Source of the DNA: Asterella californica
Taxonomy: Eukaryota > Streptophyta > Marchantiopsida > Marchantiales > Aytoniaceae
Reading direction: 5' to 3'
NCBI GenBank assembly: GCA_036924285.1
Contig: JAYKYS010000015.1
Span: 7,068,001-7,132,000 of the forward strand
Length of the DNA stretch: 64,000 nt
Part shown: positions 20,315 through 32,999 of the stretch, piece by piece
Layout: each line of letters begins with the position of its first letter
Numbering within the stretch: position 1 is the first letter of the stretch
Position numbers and translations under genes: made by a program
The notes under the pieces: generated by a model
Told to the model about the DNA's origin: nothing
The model's database searches: none
Seen by the model: only the letters and a program-made list of their open reading frames with translations

Positions 20315-21310
20315 GGTTGTAAGTGTTGGGCTTTTTCAGAGGTCCTTTAGATCAACATTTCCTTTATTGTTGGAGCGCGTATTTTCTAGCCTCAATTCGT
20401 TCCGATATATGCCATACACACGGAGAGGGAAGTACAGTGCCACTAAAGTATTTTTTTAAAACATAGTACTTGTACATCATGCGTCTATAGCAAGTAGACG
20501 TACATATGTATACTGAAAGAGAAGAAGGAACTGCTATTGATACTACAAAATAGAAAAAAGAATTACAGTATAGTATATATACATACTATACACTACAATA
20601 TTCTTTTGTAGTGTTTTCCGTTAAAGCTCCAGCTCCGTCAAATCTTTGTTTCTCTTCAGTTTCAAATTGACCATTTCAGTACTTAATTTAGACATAAAAT
20701 TACTCCAAGATAGGTTCATTCGAACTATATTTCCAACTGATCGTCAACATTCAGTTCGTGGAAAACTTTTTTTTTGCGAAGATCTCATAGCAAGACTAGT
20801 TCTCTACATTTCAAAGACTTGGCAACTACTATAACACTTTCTGATGTGTCTTGACTGTACACCAAAGTTATCAAACATATACTGCATTCATAGCACCAAG
20901 TTATACGGTGCATGTCAAAGTTAGAATCCTTTGAAAATATTCTAAGGTCACGATCAGAGGTTACTGCCATGGTAAGAGGTTGGCCGTGGCTGTTATCCCT
21001 CCAACCGTAAAACGTTAACAAATTATCCGTTTAAATTTATTTATAGATATTTTATATAATTTTTTTATAAAATCATTACCAGAAATCCGGGCTTTATCCA
21101 AAACTGGTTATAGAAAGTAAACCAATGACTGTAGAAGCGTTAGGGCCTTCTGCTTTGACACACAATCCATCCCAGCGAACAGTTCAGAAATTAGTGAAGA
21201 CATATAAGTTTAGTTGAGGTAACCTTTTCAGAACGAAGGTATCATGTACAAATAATTAAATACTGCTGCTGCTGCATGAGTTCTGCAGTCAAAGGTCCAG
21301 AACATCAGAG
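20315..21310. other. non-coding DNA right of the MULE
   Basis: AT-rich. No recognisable open frame, RNA gene or element end. Confidence 0.5.
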
Positions 21311-21722
21311 AGAGAGAGTGAAAACTTTACATACGAGTCAAAAGAAAAAGTATGACTTCCATAGAGAGAGAGCACTTTGCATACGAGTTAAAAGCAAAAG
21401 TATAACTTCCCATAGACACAAACTTCTGCACAACACGGTCATGCACAAGTGTACGTCGATGTGTAGTAATTAATGTTGCCAAAATCACACTTTTGCTCGA
21501 CAAGGAGATTCGTTCCTTCTGATTGCATAAAACTCTTGTAGGTCCTCATATCTAGTAGCGAATGGACCGCAAACTTGTTCTCTTAGATCTGCATGTATGT
21601 TGCGTCCACAACGATGGTGTAAGAGAGAGAGAGAGCAGAGAGAGAGAGAGAGAGAGCTTTGCATACGAGTCAAAAGCAAAAGTATGATTTCTCATAGACG
21701 TAAATTTCTGCGTAGCACGATA
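21311..21722. repeat. three copies of a CATACGAGT(C/T)AAAAG unit with GA microsatellites
   Basis: A unit with the pattern CATACGAGTCAAAAG-AAAAGTATGACTT occurs near 21,330, 21,379 and 21,661, each preceded by GA runs. The longest GA tract is 21,621-21,657. The third copy runs up to the LTR start at 21,726. Confidence 0.6.
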
Positions 21723-21725
21723 TTG

Positions 21726-23573
21726 TGTCAGATTTTTATGTGAAGGTTGTCCAAGAAAACGTGAGGTTCCTTGCTGTGGAGAAAAATGTGTCGAACGGAG
21801 ACAAGACAGAGAGAAACAACCACGAGAACAAGCGTCGTAAGGTATACCAACTCCTACTTTATATACACTCCTGATTCTTCTTCTCTAAGAATACAAAACA
21901 GAGAAACAACCTGAGTGGTCTGTAACTGCACCAACCCTTCTAAAACGAGCTCCTGAATCTCAACCCAGACTCAAAACTATCGAAGCGTATCTCAAAGCAA
22001 AAAAAACATCTCTTTGCTAACAAAAAGAGCTGCACCAATGTTACACGATTCAAACCCAAGTCCAAACAACGTCCATGTACAAGCCCTGAGCTAAAGCTAG
22101 CTACCACAAGCTGTACATAACCAACTAGATCTCTAACGAACTCCAAAGGACGAAAATCATAGCGAAGGAACCAAAAAAGGTCTATTTGTGAACTTCCTTC
22201 TTTTGCCAAACGGTTGTCAAATTTTGATAAGACCTTCCTTCTTGACTCCGTTGATCTCAAGAACTCCCAAATCCGACTCTCGATAGCTGAGATATCGTCG
22301 ATTTTCGGTCGCAGGTGATTGAACTTTCGAAAACTCCTCCATACGGCTTAAAACTACGCACACCTTCCAAACGGATCGCTTGATCTGAGATCCGTCTTCT
22401 TTTATAGGTAGATCTAGCTACCCAAAACCTAAATAGATTCCCAACAAGTTGTTTGGAGTTCCCCTCATAGAACCTCGTAAGAAATTTGGTCGCAGGAAGC
22501 AAAAAACTGACATAAATCGACTCTTGCGGCTCAAACTCGCTCACCACACCGAAACCAACAATCCAATCCACATACCGTTTTCTCCTATGCGTAGTTGAAG
22601 ACTCCTTGATCGCATAGGCATCAAGAACGAAGAGATTGACTCACCAATCGCGAAGAAAAACCCAATCTCAGATCGCATGCGATGAAAAACTGACTTAAGC
22701 GCTTCTCTGCAAGCCAATTTCACCCAAAACTATCAAATCGTCCGTTGAAACTTCGTATCGTCTTCTATTTCCTGAAGAACTCGGTGATCTGATCCTGGTT
22801 GATCCAAGGACAACAAGTTTAGACTCCGGAATGTCTCGAACGGTCTGAAGGTCCAACTCTCTTTCACATGTCACTGAAGCACTCCAAAACCCTTCTCTAC
22901 GTCTCAATTTCTCCCAGAACACACTCCTCGATCCGACTCTTCACGAACCATCTTAACCAGTGCATAGCTTGCATAGATCTAAACCCAATGACACCTTGCG
23001 TGCATGCATTGGACCTCCCAGTTCTCCAAATCATCCACCGACAGATCACAAAACAAGCTAGTCTCTTAAGCTAACCCCTTACGTCAATCATTGTACGTGA
23101 AAGTTTTCACAGATAACAAACAAGCAGGTCCCTTGCATCCTTAATATAGCGTCAAGAATCGCAAATACCTAGTCAATGATAGTAAGCTAAGACTTAGCTT
23201 GATTTTCCCATCTTCCGAGTACCATAACCACTAGGCGTCCAAATAAAATAGACGAAGTGCCCATGGAAAGCTGACAACGAGCTCTACTCGTTGATGTAAT
23301 GAAAGTGAAGATCCGAAGTTGTGCAAAAAGCTCATAAGCTAAGGCCTAGCTTGTTTTTCTCATCTTTCGAGTCTTGTAACTTCACCACTAGACGTCCAAA
23401 TGAAGTAGACGAAGTGCCCATGGAAAGCTGACAACGAGCTCTACTCATTGATGCAATGAAAGTGAAGATCCGAAGTTGTGTAAAAAGACTTATTTTTAGT
23501 CTTATGAACGTCTTTGGAGCGATAATGATTAAAATTTGATTTTCATGTAGGAGCCGATCCACGACACGACATC
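21726..23573 (-). repeat. gypsy 3' LTR (1,848 bp)
   Basis: On the minus strand it starts TGTCGTGTCGTGG directly after the purine-rich GGAGGAGGTGGA and ends CTGACA. It is homologous throughout to 24,058-26,052. It contains two tandem units of about 154 bp (about 23,186-23,490), against three in the other copy. Confidence 0.75.
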
Positions 23574-23587
23574 CACCTCCTCCAAAC
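23574..23587 (-). other. polypurine tract of the gypsy element
   Basis: The minus strand reads TTTGGAGGAGGTGGA immediately before the LTR TG, the expected position for plus-strand priming. Confidence 0.6.
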
Positions 23588-23721
23588 ATGTGCATCCTCC
23601 AGTATGCACCAGAGATACCAACCAAGAAGTAGATCGACATTCACACCATCTCTTCTCTCCCATCTTAGTCAACCTCACCCTCAAGGTTGCAACCTAATCG
23701 TCATGTTGAAGTGCTACCCTG

Positions 23722-24057
23722 TCATGTTTCTGATTCATGCTCATCTACTTCATCTTCAAGCTCTACTACATAATCCTTATCCTCAAACTGAAACTCCGTC
23801 AAGATATCTGTTAGATCGACCTCTTCAACTCTCTTTTTGAAAATCTTGATACGTTTACCTACCACTGGTATCTTCAAGCTCATTCCGTCCAACTCTTGCA
23901 GGGCATAAGTTGCATTGTCGTGAACTTTCTTCACCACATACGGACCAAACCACCGCTTGGAAAAATTTTGTAGCGTACTATGCTGGTTGTCTAGACTATT
24001 GTCATAGACTAATACCCAGTCATCTTCTTTGATTTCTCTAGATCTTAGACGATATCG
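23722..24057 (-). pseudogene. gypsy integrase C-terminal domain
   Basis: The minus strand reads RYRLRSREIKEDDWVLVYD, then KRWFGPYVVKKVHDNATYAL and QELDGMSLKIPVVGKRIKIF, ending in an acidic tail. This is the SH3-like C-terminal domain of a gypsy integrase. The open frame continues upstream into the nested LTR only by chance. The true upstream codons resume at 26,053. Confidence 0.75.
24049..24057. repeat. 9-bp duplication ACGATATCG, left copy
   Basis: Repeated exactly at 26,053-26,061 on the other side of the nested LTR. Removing the LTR and one copy rejoins the integrase frame (DQRYRLRS). Confidence 0.75.
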
Positions 24058-26052
24058 TGTCGGATATTTTGTGCGTGAAGGATGTCCAGGAAAATGCGAG
24101 GTTCTTGGTTGTGGAGATGCTGTGTGCCAAACAGAGACAAGACAAAGAAGAACAACCACGAAAAGAAATGCTGCGATATATACCACTCTGAAAGTATGTA
24201 CACTGCAGATTCTTTCTCCTAATAGCACAGAAGTGAAAAACAGACCAGAGCGGTCTGTAACCTGATTTAAAAGCTCCGGAAAACAACCTTTGAATCACAA
24301 CCCTGACCCAAAACCACCGAAGCGTAGCTCAAAGCAAGAGAAACTTCTCTTTGCTAACAAACAGAGCCACAACAGTATCACACGATCCAAACCCAAGTCC
24401 AAACCACATCCATGTATAAGCTCTTAGCTAAAGCTAGCTACCACAAGCTGTATACAGCCAACCAGAACTCTAACGAACTCAAAAGAGCAAAACCCGTAGC
24501 GAAGAAACCGAAAAAGACCTATATGTGGACTTCTTCCTTTCGCTGAACGGACTTCAGATGTCGATAGGGTCTCCTCTGCTGACTCCGTTAACCCAAGAAA
24601 CCTTCAGATCCGACTCCCAACAGCCGAGATATCGCTGATTTTCGGTCGTAGGTGACCGAACCTCCAAAAATTCCTCCCTGCGGCTTAAAACCGCTCACAC
24701 CGCACAAACGGATCGTCCAAACTGATATTCGTCTTCGCTGGCAGATAGATCTAGCTACCCTGAACCCAACAAGACTCCAAACAAGTCGTTTGGAGTTCCC
24801 CTTGCAAAACCACGCAAGAAATTTGGTCGCAGGTTGCAAAAAACTGACGTAAATCGGCTCCCTGCGGCTCAAATTCGCTCACCACACCCAAACCAACAAT
24901 CCAATTCACTTACAGTCTTCTCCTATGCGTACATGAGGACTCCTTGATCGCGTAGGCACCAAGAACGAAGAGCTTGGCTCACCGATCGCGAAGTACAGCC
25001 CAACCTCAAGTCGCAGGTGAACGAAAATCTGATGTAAGCGCTTCCCTGCGAGCCAATTTCACTTAGAACTTCCAAACCGCCCGATGAAAACTGGTATCGT
25101 CTTCAATTTCCTGTAGAACTCGGTGTTTTGATCCCGTTGGATCCAAGGACAGCAAGTTTAGACTCCGGAACGGTCCAAACGGTCCAACTCTCCTTCACAT
25201 GTAACTGAAAACTCCAAATCTGCTTCCTACGTCTCAATTTCACTCAGTACGCACTCCCAGATTCGTCTCCTCCCTAACCGTTTGAACCAGTGCGTAGCCT
25301 GCACAGATCTGAACCCAACGACGCCTTGCGCGTTTGCATTGGACTTCCAAATCTCCCGCACCGTCCGTTGACAAGTCGCAGGCGCAAGCAAGCCCCTTAA
25401 GCAGCCCCCTTGTTACAGTCTGTACGTACGAAATTCAACCCTCAATAATAAGAAGCAGGCCCCTTGCGTCTTTGATATAACGCCTGAAGCCCTAAATACC
25501 CAGTCAGCAAGTAACCAGGAGCCTAGCTTGATTTTACCTTCTTTCGAATCGCATAACTTCTTCTCTGGATGTCCAAACGAAGTAAACAAGATGCCCATGG
25601 AAAGCTGACAATGAGCTCTACCCATCCATGTGATGAAAGTGAAGATCCGAAGTTGCGCCAAAAGTCCGTAAGCTGGGGCCTAGCTTGTTTTCTTCATCTT
25701 TCGAGTCCTGTAACTTCTCCACTAGGCGTCCAAACGAAGTAGATGAAGTGCCTAGGAAAGCTGACAAGGAGCTCTACCAATCTATCCGATAAAAACGAAG
25801 ATCCGAAGTGGTGCCAAAAACCCGTAAGCTGGGGCTTAGCTTGTTTTCTCCATCTTTCGGATCTTGTAACTTCTCCACTAGGCGTCCAAACGAAGTAGAT
25901 GAAGTGCCTATGGAAAGCTGACAAGGAGCTCTACCCATCTATGTGATGGAAATGGAGATCTGAAATTGTGCCAAAAACTCGTAAGCTAGGGCCTTTGGAG
26001 CGACAAAAGTCAAAATTTGATTTTCATGTAGGAGCCGGTCCACGACACGACA
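24058..26052 (-). mobile_element. nested solo LTR (1,995 bp) of the same gypsy family
   Basis: The minus strand starts TGTCGTGTCGTGGACC and ends ATCCGACA (TG...CA). It aligns end to end with 21,726-23,573. It carries three tandem units of about 154 bp (about 25,518-25,990) with the shared core GGAAAGCTGACAAGGAGCTC. No internal retroelement genes are present, hence a solo LTR. Confidence 0.7.
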
Positions 26053-26061
26053 ACGATATCG
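26053..26061. repeat. 9-bp duplication ACGATATCG, right copy
   Basis: Matches 24,049-24,057. Confidence 0.75.
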
Positions 26062-27003
26062 TTGATCAAACCTGACTTTGTTCTTCAACCGTGCTTCTCG
26101 TAGCCTATCCAAAGCAACTTGGATATCCTCATGTCTTCTCTCTAACTGTCTAATTCAAATTCTTCTTTTGTCAGATTGTCCTCCCAAGGTAACACACTCT
26201 ATGTCAACGCATGATATGTTTTTGACTTATGATGAGCTCCACTAGCATGTAATCTGTTACCGAGTTGTGCGTCGTTCGATCTGCTCATAACGCAAATGAT
26301 AAGAGTCGAGGTCACTCGCGCATCTTTCCGTTGCAGGTCTTCACCAAAGCCTTCACAATGGACGGATGACCGCGTTTGCTCTTGACATTCTCTTCGGGGT
26401 TGTAAGCAGTTGTCAGTGACAACCTCATCCTACACCTTGCAAAGAATTCACGAGCCTCATGTGCACCTAACTCCGTCCGATCTGATCTTTCTCACACATC
26501 CATATCAACAAACAACCTCTTCCAAGAGAAATTTACATACCCCTTCAGTTGTCTTTGTCCAAAATCGTCCTACCCTCAACTTGATTTGAAAGATCTTCTC
26601 GAGCAAGTAGCAAGTATCTCATCTGCCACAATCCAACTAGCATAGTCATCAAGTCGACGATTCACTTGAAGTGGATTGTCAATGGGTAAGTCGAGTGTAA
26701 TCCATCTCGATGTCGGATGTTCGAATACATCTGACATGTCAAACAAGACTCCACAAAAGATACGAAATCCAGTATCGCTCTTTCATCTTCGTAAAAGTGA
26801 CCCAAATCCCTCGATGTCCAGCCCAAAGACTCTCGAAATTATGATCAACTTTTGTTGATCTTCTTTGTCGCAAATCACTCGTAGTGGTATCTCATCTTTC
26901 TACTTTGGCCGCTTCCAAAGAAATCCATCCTGCAACATGAAGTTGTAGGTCTTGATTTGAATTCTCTGAAACCTCTCATCCGTCCAACCTGTGTGCTTGA
27001 CCA
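26062..27003 (-). pseudogene. gypsy integrase core remnant
   Basis: Minus-strand pieces include LTTAYNPEENVKSKRGHPSI followed by VKALVKTC (about 26,320-26,410) and FALWADRTTHNSVT (about 26,265-26,310), typical of the region around and after the catalytic Glu of gypsy integrases. The frame is broken and the middle is diverged. Confidence 0.6.
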
Positions 27004-28650
27004 TCATGCTAAGGTACCTTCCACTGTCACGCAATGTTTTTTCTTTTTAATACTATGAAAAAAGCTTTCATCATCATACAACTTTTCAACAAACAACTCA
27101 TCTTTCTTTCCTGTGTGTGCAATCGAACAGAACTTTGCACCCATGTAGTCAATATCTTCAACCATCTCATCCTCCTCATCATATTGAGCTCGAGATAACA
27201 TATCTGTCATCAGATTATCCTTCCTTACGATATGTCTAAACTCCGGATTCAACGACTTGATATATGCGATCTATTGTAACATCGCAATATCAAGAGTTGT
27301 GCAATTCATGATCATCCCTAATAACGACAAACAATCAGTTTCAACCACCACTACTGCTCCAATCAAATACTCTTTCTCAGTTTTCATAACTGAAACATTA
27401 TCTCATAGTTCTCTCTTCACTTGCGGGTATGCACGTTGAGCACTTAATACCTTCGCTCCGGACCTAACCGCAAATCTGTCTTTATCCTCATCATCCTGTC
27501 CTACTGCCCATCCGATTGCAACCGGACTTGTATTGACAATAAGAACCACCTGCCTGGCACCTTTGTAATCAATCCTTTCCAAAACTGAAGGAGATGATAG
27601 TAAGGACTTCAGCTTCCGTACCGCATCGATATGCTCTTCCTCCCATCTGAACTTATGACCCTTGCGTAATAATGGATCCGTCACATGCGCATAATGAGGA
27701 ATCCAAATGTGATAGAATACACAAGCACCCAAAAATCTTCCTACTTCTGTCAAAGAGTTACAAATCTCCTTCATCCTCCCAATCGCATCCACTTCGTTTG
27801 GGTCTAGCTTCCAACCAAACGATCCACACAAATGATCAACGATCAGAAATTCTCTAACCCCAAATGTAGATTTCGCACTTGATAGCGTGAGATGAACTTT
27901 CTCAAGTCGAGATATGATCTTCTCACAATCTAGGATGTGATCGATGACGTATCGTCGACACCTTCTCTGATCTAATGTTTCATCCTTCTCATCCTCCACA
28001 CATCTTTTGATGGGGATGTCATCCAAGAACGGCATCATCTTTTCAAGGATGAAGTCCCTTAGAACTCTATTCATCCCGTTCATCATGTGTGCTATCGAGT
28101 TGGTAGCTTCATGTGATAAGGTACACATCCTAACCAACCCCAAAGGTGTCCTCATCGTCGTGAAGCTTCTGCTCTCTCCTGCTAGTTGAAACTGATCATA
28201 TCTTGAGTTAAGATCTCTCATTGAGTTAATTGTTCTTCCTGCAAACGCTTCAGCAAACTCATTCACAATTGGTCCCGCCCTAGCATTTCTGATTGTTATT
28301 GCATTCACCGGTTGCATGTCTTGGATGAATTGCAGCAACCCATTCTTCTTTGACAATGTAAACCATCTGCTCGAATACGATGCAAACGACAGCTCCAAGA
28401 TCTTCATCCGCATCTTCTTCTTCAGCAACTCTACCAGTTTATGGAAATAATCCCGCGGTACTAGAATTTATCTCCGATTTCACGACACATGCGATACTGT
28501 GAAGATAACCATCGGAGTAACGACGTATAGATCTACATACCCAATCTCATGTGGCTCAAAAGCAAATGCTTTCTCATGCCTTGAAAGCATCTCCTTGAAG
28601 CACTTCTTCTTTTCTGGTAGAAGAGACCCACCAGATCCAATCTTCAGTTC
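27004..28650 (-). pseudogene. gypsy reverse transcriptase and RNase H
   Basis: The RT entry (ELKIGSGGSLLPEKKKCFKE) lies near 28,600-28,650. A long frame follows (about 28,428-27,403) with DLNSRYDQFQL (motif A region), TPLGL, and the catalytic FLDDIPIK. The connection and RNase H follow, with DPLLRKGHKFRWEEEH and VLSAQRAYPQVKREL. A second frame (27,252-27,004) carries HIVRKDNLMTDMLSRAQYDE, the end of RNase H. Several stops and frame changes mean it is inactive. Confidence 0.8.
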
Positions 28651-30600
28651 TTAAATGCTCGAACTCTTCTTTAGATCTCTGTTTCTAAATTTAGAGTTTT
28701 ACAAAAGACAAAAATGGACCAATGGGAGTTCATAGCTCCACTTGGCTGTCCTCTAGTGCCCTAATCCACGTGGTAACTTAACTTCACTCATAGGCTACCA
28801 CGTCAGCCCCCTAAAGTGCCAACGTAAATCTTAAACTACCTAAAATGACACGCAACCCTGAAAGATAACTTAAACGAGCTCGAAAGAGTGCATGGGTGAC
28901 AAGTAAGTACAACCCATGAGCTTAAACCCCTATCAGCATGGAAACCCTAAGTTATGTATATTAAACATCATAGACAAGTAAGAAGTCACTTACACAAGCG
29001 CACAAATGCTTGAACAAGATAACTAGCATACTATCGACCTACTAGGACTTAAAACGTATAACACAACGGTGTTAATATATGCATGAAGGACTAGGAGTAA
29101 CATTAAGCTAACTTCTACCGCTACTAACTCCCAAGTGTCGAAGTAGAAGCGTAACCCGTAGCCACCAATGTCCACAGCCTCTAGAATTGACTTCTCTGAC
29201 GTCTTAACTTTACTTAAAGAGACTAACTCCTAGCAGAGAGGTGAATCATTTACTAAGTGAAATGATTCACATCACGACAACATTTTGTTCAATTTTTTAC
29301 TGTCCAGACAAACCACGAGCAAAATAGACAGACTTGAGAGACTCTCCTATTTGCAGAAGTAAGTCTTCTCGAGGTGTCATTTGCAGAGTGTGAGGTCTTG
29401 TTGGAAAGCTCTCAAGATGGACTACAATCTAGAGTAAAGATCGATCAATTTGGAGTTCTGTGTGTGTACTTATGATCGTTCAAAGTCAGAGGGATCGATT
29501 CGATACCTTGAGTCTCGTTTCTGAACGTCTCTAGAGTTTGAAAGATGATCTTTTGGTATTGTCAAGGGGGTTGGATAGTTGACGCTGTGCTGGTTTCACT
29601 TATATAAATTAGTCTTACCTTTGGGTTGGATTTGACCTCAAAATGGTCGATTCAAGTTGGTTGTAACAGTTAAGAAGCATAAGTAAAACTATTTTGCTTA
29701 GATTCAAGAGTTGAGTTGTTTCATGAACATAGGATTGAATCCCTAAGTGGAAAATTTCCAAGATTGGAGTTTGCCTTATCAGCTTACTACATGTAACATT
29801 TCAGCTCATTTGGTTTAGAGAAAGTGTTGGAGTCGTGGATTTTAGCCACTGGGGTTTGTAAAGCTCATAAGTTAACACAGACGAAGACTTGGTCCATCTT
29901 GAGCAATTGGTTTGAGGTCTGTCACGTCAGTTTAGCACCTCGGTTAGGTTGATCGATTGCATAGTGATTGTTCCTGATAAGACCGTTAGTGCCGGTAGGG
30001 CGGGTTCTTGGGCTAGCCCCACTAGGGGTATACTCCGTAGGTAGGTCTTGGAAGCTTTAGTTCTTCGAGTTGAGTCTTCAAACTCCTGGCTATGATGGAT
30101 AGTCTTGGTGAACGTAATCTGGATTCTTGATGCATAGAGTGGATTTGGCTCAACTTTAGTGTTTGTTTAGTGCCGGTTGGTATGATGGAGTGAGTACATA
30201 TCGTTTATTACTCAAAGAACTTAATTCGTTAGGTCTGAATGAGAGCTTTCATGTCACAGATTTGTGCCGGTGGTATCTCTGAGTGTGCAGATCGTTGATA
30301 TCTTTGATTTGCGAGTGTGTGTGCACAGAGTGGTTCTTTTTGGACGTGTGGTTGATTGCTGTGCGTATTAGGAGTGTTTGGATCTGTTCTTGGTCGAATT
30401 TGTGGTGAGATAGTGCAGAATCGCTGCTGAAATTTCACGTGACAGATTTTTATGATCAATTTGAGATCGACAGATGTGCATCGGCAAATGTCGGGTAGAC
30501 GTGGATCAGCAATTTCTGGTTGTGAGGAGAGCAGTAGGTGCCTGCTGAGAAGATGATTTCAACGCATCAAGAATCATCCGATTTGGTGAAGAATCGAAGG
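28651..30600. other. non-coding repeat-like DNA
   Basis: No retroelement domain or gene is recognised. It separates a truncated minus-strand element from a truncated plus-strand one, so it is probably old LTR or leader sequence. Confidence 0.4.
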
Positions 30601-31020
30601 AGTTACAAGAAAAAGAAGGTCGTTGGGAAGATAGTATAGATCACGTACAACTTCTCTCACTACGCATTAGACAGTTAGAACGCAGAGAAGAGGTCTTGCA
30701 GAAGCACAACACAAAAGTTAACAAAAGCCGCTTTTAACAAAAGTTAAAAGCGGCTCAACTTGAAAATAAGGAGAGGTTTGACAAGATCTATAGGCTTCGA
30801 TCAAAACCAATACAAGTTGACGACTGGGTGTTGATATACGACCGTACACTAGAAAATCAGCACTCTACAATCTGAAAGTTTTCCATGAGATGGTTTGGTC
30901 CATACATTGTCTCAGATGTGCATTAGAATGCTACTTATTCCTTGCAAGAGCTAGATGGTGCGTCTTTAAGGCTTCATGTTGCTGAGAACGAGTAATGTTG
31001 TTCAGAAAGAGGAGAGGAGC
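30600..31020 (+). pseudogene. Ty3/gypsy integrase C-terminal fragment (plus strand)
   Basis: Reads LRIRQLERREEVLQK, then RLRSKPIQVDDWVLIYDRTL, MRWFGPYIVS and ATYSLQELDGASLRLHVAE, with stops. A short duplication (AAAAGTTAACAAAAGCCGCTTTTAACAA region, about 30,710-30,745) sits inside. It is the paralogue of 3,800-4,275. Confidence 0.65.
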
Positions 31021-31155
31021 AGTGGAGCTGATTGAGTTTTTAAGGTTAAAACAGATCACAGTGCAGATGATGATCATTTAGCTGAGATAGTTGGGGAGAA
31101 CGAAGATGACTTTGACAGTTACGAGAGGGTTTAGGAGGATTTAGGAGGGGGTGAA

Positions 31156-32290
31156 TGTCCTGTTGCATGAGGATCTGTACAGTGAAAGTTGGTATCAAAA
31201 AAGAGTTTTCTTCCACTGGGTACGTAGTTGTAAAAGAAGCTGCCATTAGCTTGTTAAGCTGGACAGGTGCTAAGCTAGGGCCAAGCTGGACAAGTTGCCC
31301 TTAACTTATATTCCAAAGAATGACTAAGAAGCCATGAAGGTACCAGATGGAAGCTCTTCTTGATTAGAGCAGGCACGTGTTTTCATTTATGCGAAATAAA
31401 GATATATGTAGATGTTTGCATCACTTTTAGATTAAGAAAGTGACAAAAGAGAAAAATTTGTCATTTTTTGCTGGTGACTCGAATTCATTATCTAATGACA
31501 TCATCGCGTAGGTGTTCTTGAGTAGTATAGTTTTGGTTCTTTCATCACTATAAACAAAGGTGTATAGTGAACGGAGCACCTGAAAAGTGAGTTTTATAAG
31601 TATGTGTACAAGTTTCTATACTATATTAAACGGAAACAGGAGCCACCTCAGTGAAAGGAGCGCCCACCTAGGAAGAAGCGGTCTCTTGGCTCATGTTTTC
31701 TATCTCAAGGTGTTGATCTCTTGGATGGGAGTCTATGTTGGATGTGTGACTACGTCTTGCACATCTAGGGACGAGGGACTGGTATCCTCCTTCAACGTGA
31801 GCTCTCTGATCTAAACCTCCGCATGTGGGATGATCTTGTAGCTGTGGTCTAGGCTCTAAAATCGTGGCTTAGCTCATAATATGGGTTGCATCAAGATGGC
31901 ATCAAGGGTTGAGAAATTTTTATTTAACAAGGGGTTAGTTTGGCTAAGGGTCTGCTTAATAAGTGAGTGTGCGTACAAGGACATAAAGACCTCTGGAAGG
32001 GCGCTTGAGTTTTAAAAAATCGACGTGCGACATCAATTCAAGAGACATTATAGAGAACTAGATTGAGAGAGAAGGAGGCACGCGCAGGAGACAGAGGAGA
32101 AGATTCTGATCGTTGATGACCTTGATGTTAAAATTTGAGACATGAATAAAGTTCATGGGTCTTGAGAAAGATTATTTGCACAGATTGGGTGTCTGATTTT
32201 ATTTGGTGGATGCAAGAGATCAAATTTGAGTTCTGATCGTTGACAGCATTATATTTTTCTTTTGATCGATCTCACAATCAATCACAGTCA
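31156..32290 (+). repeat. putative gypsy 3' LTR (right end uncertain)
   Basis: Starts TGTCCTGTTGCATG after the purine tract AGGAGGGGGTGAA and is related along its length to the LTR at 4,423. Downstream landmarks shared with it include CCACCTAGGAAGAAG and GGAGTCTATGTTGGAT. Confidence 0.45.
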
Positions 32291-32319
32291 TGAGGTCCGT
32301 CCTCCTCAAGAAAGACTCT

Positions 32320-32700
32320 CACCACGACACCGAGGATGTGTCTCATACATGTGACACTTCCACATAGGAGATGCTTCACACAAAGGACGTTTTACACAAG
32401 AGATGTCTCTCACACAAGAGACGCTTCCACACAAGAGATGTCACCTCAGCAAAAAGGACGCTTCCACAGAAAAGATATCATCTCTGCACATGGATCACTT
32501 CCACACAAGAGACGCTCTCACACAACGGATGTCTCTCACATAGGAGATGCTTCCACGCAAGCGATGCTCTACACATGAGATGCCACCTCAGCACAAAAGA
32601 CACTACCACACAAAAAATATCACCTCTGCACATGGATCACTTCCACACAAGGGGTGCTCTGACACAAGGGATGCCACCTCAGCACAAAACACATCTTGAG
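32320..32700. repeat. minisatellite (CACACAAGAGACGCTTC-like units)
   Basis: About 20 degenerate units of 16-22 bases built from CACACAAGAGATG and CTTCCACACAAGAGACG. Open frames over it (80 and 121 residues) are repeat artefacts. A higher-order repeat of about 115 bases is visible (CCTCAGCACAAAA ... CTCTGCACATGGATC). Confidence 0.65.
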
Positions 32701-32999
32701 GAGAAGTTATACCCTATTAACTTCTGGAAGCCATAACTCCTTGCACACAACTCAAATTGAGCCCATCATTGACTCGTTGAAAAGCTTATTTTGAGCTCTA
32801 TTTCTCCATGAAGTTTCTCTGCATTTGGAGCTCCTCATATCCGACCTAGAAATGAAATTTATGTATATGTTCTATGGCATTTATTAACATTCTTACTAAT
32901 TCTTGTAAAGAGACAAATGAGAAGTCTTTCTCCAGAGTTTACACAATAAACACCAAAACAACATGATATTGTTCCTTAGTCTTGTCGTAGCCCATCGAT

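Larger units (their letters stand above)
21726..28650 (-). mobile_element. 5'-truncated Ty3/gypsy retrotransposon, minus strand, with a nested LTR
   Basis: From left to right: 3' LTR (21,726-23,573), purine tract, integrase C-terminus, a nested related LTR (24,058-26,052), the rest of integrase, RNase H and reverse transcriptase to 28,650. No gag, primer-binding site or 5' LTR of this family is found to the right, so the 5' half is gone. Confidence 0.75.

Noticed and set aside
24058..26052. Reading the 2-kb insertion as a non-autonomous MULE because of its 9-bp duplication
   Set aside because: It has TG...CA ends without terminal inverted repeats and aligns end to end with an LTR that sits directly after a polypurine tract.
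32336..32736. 80- and 121-residue open frames
   Set aside because: Translation of the minisatellite.
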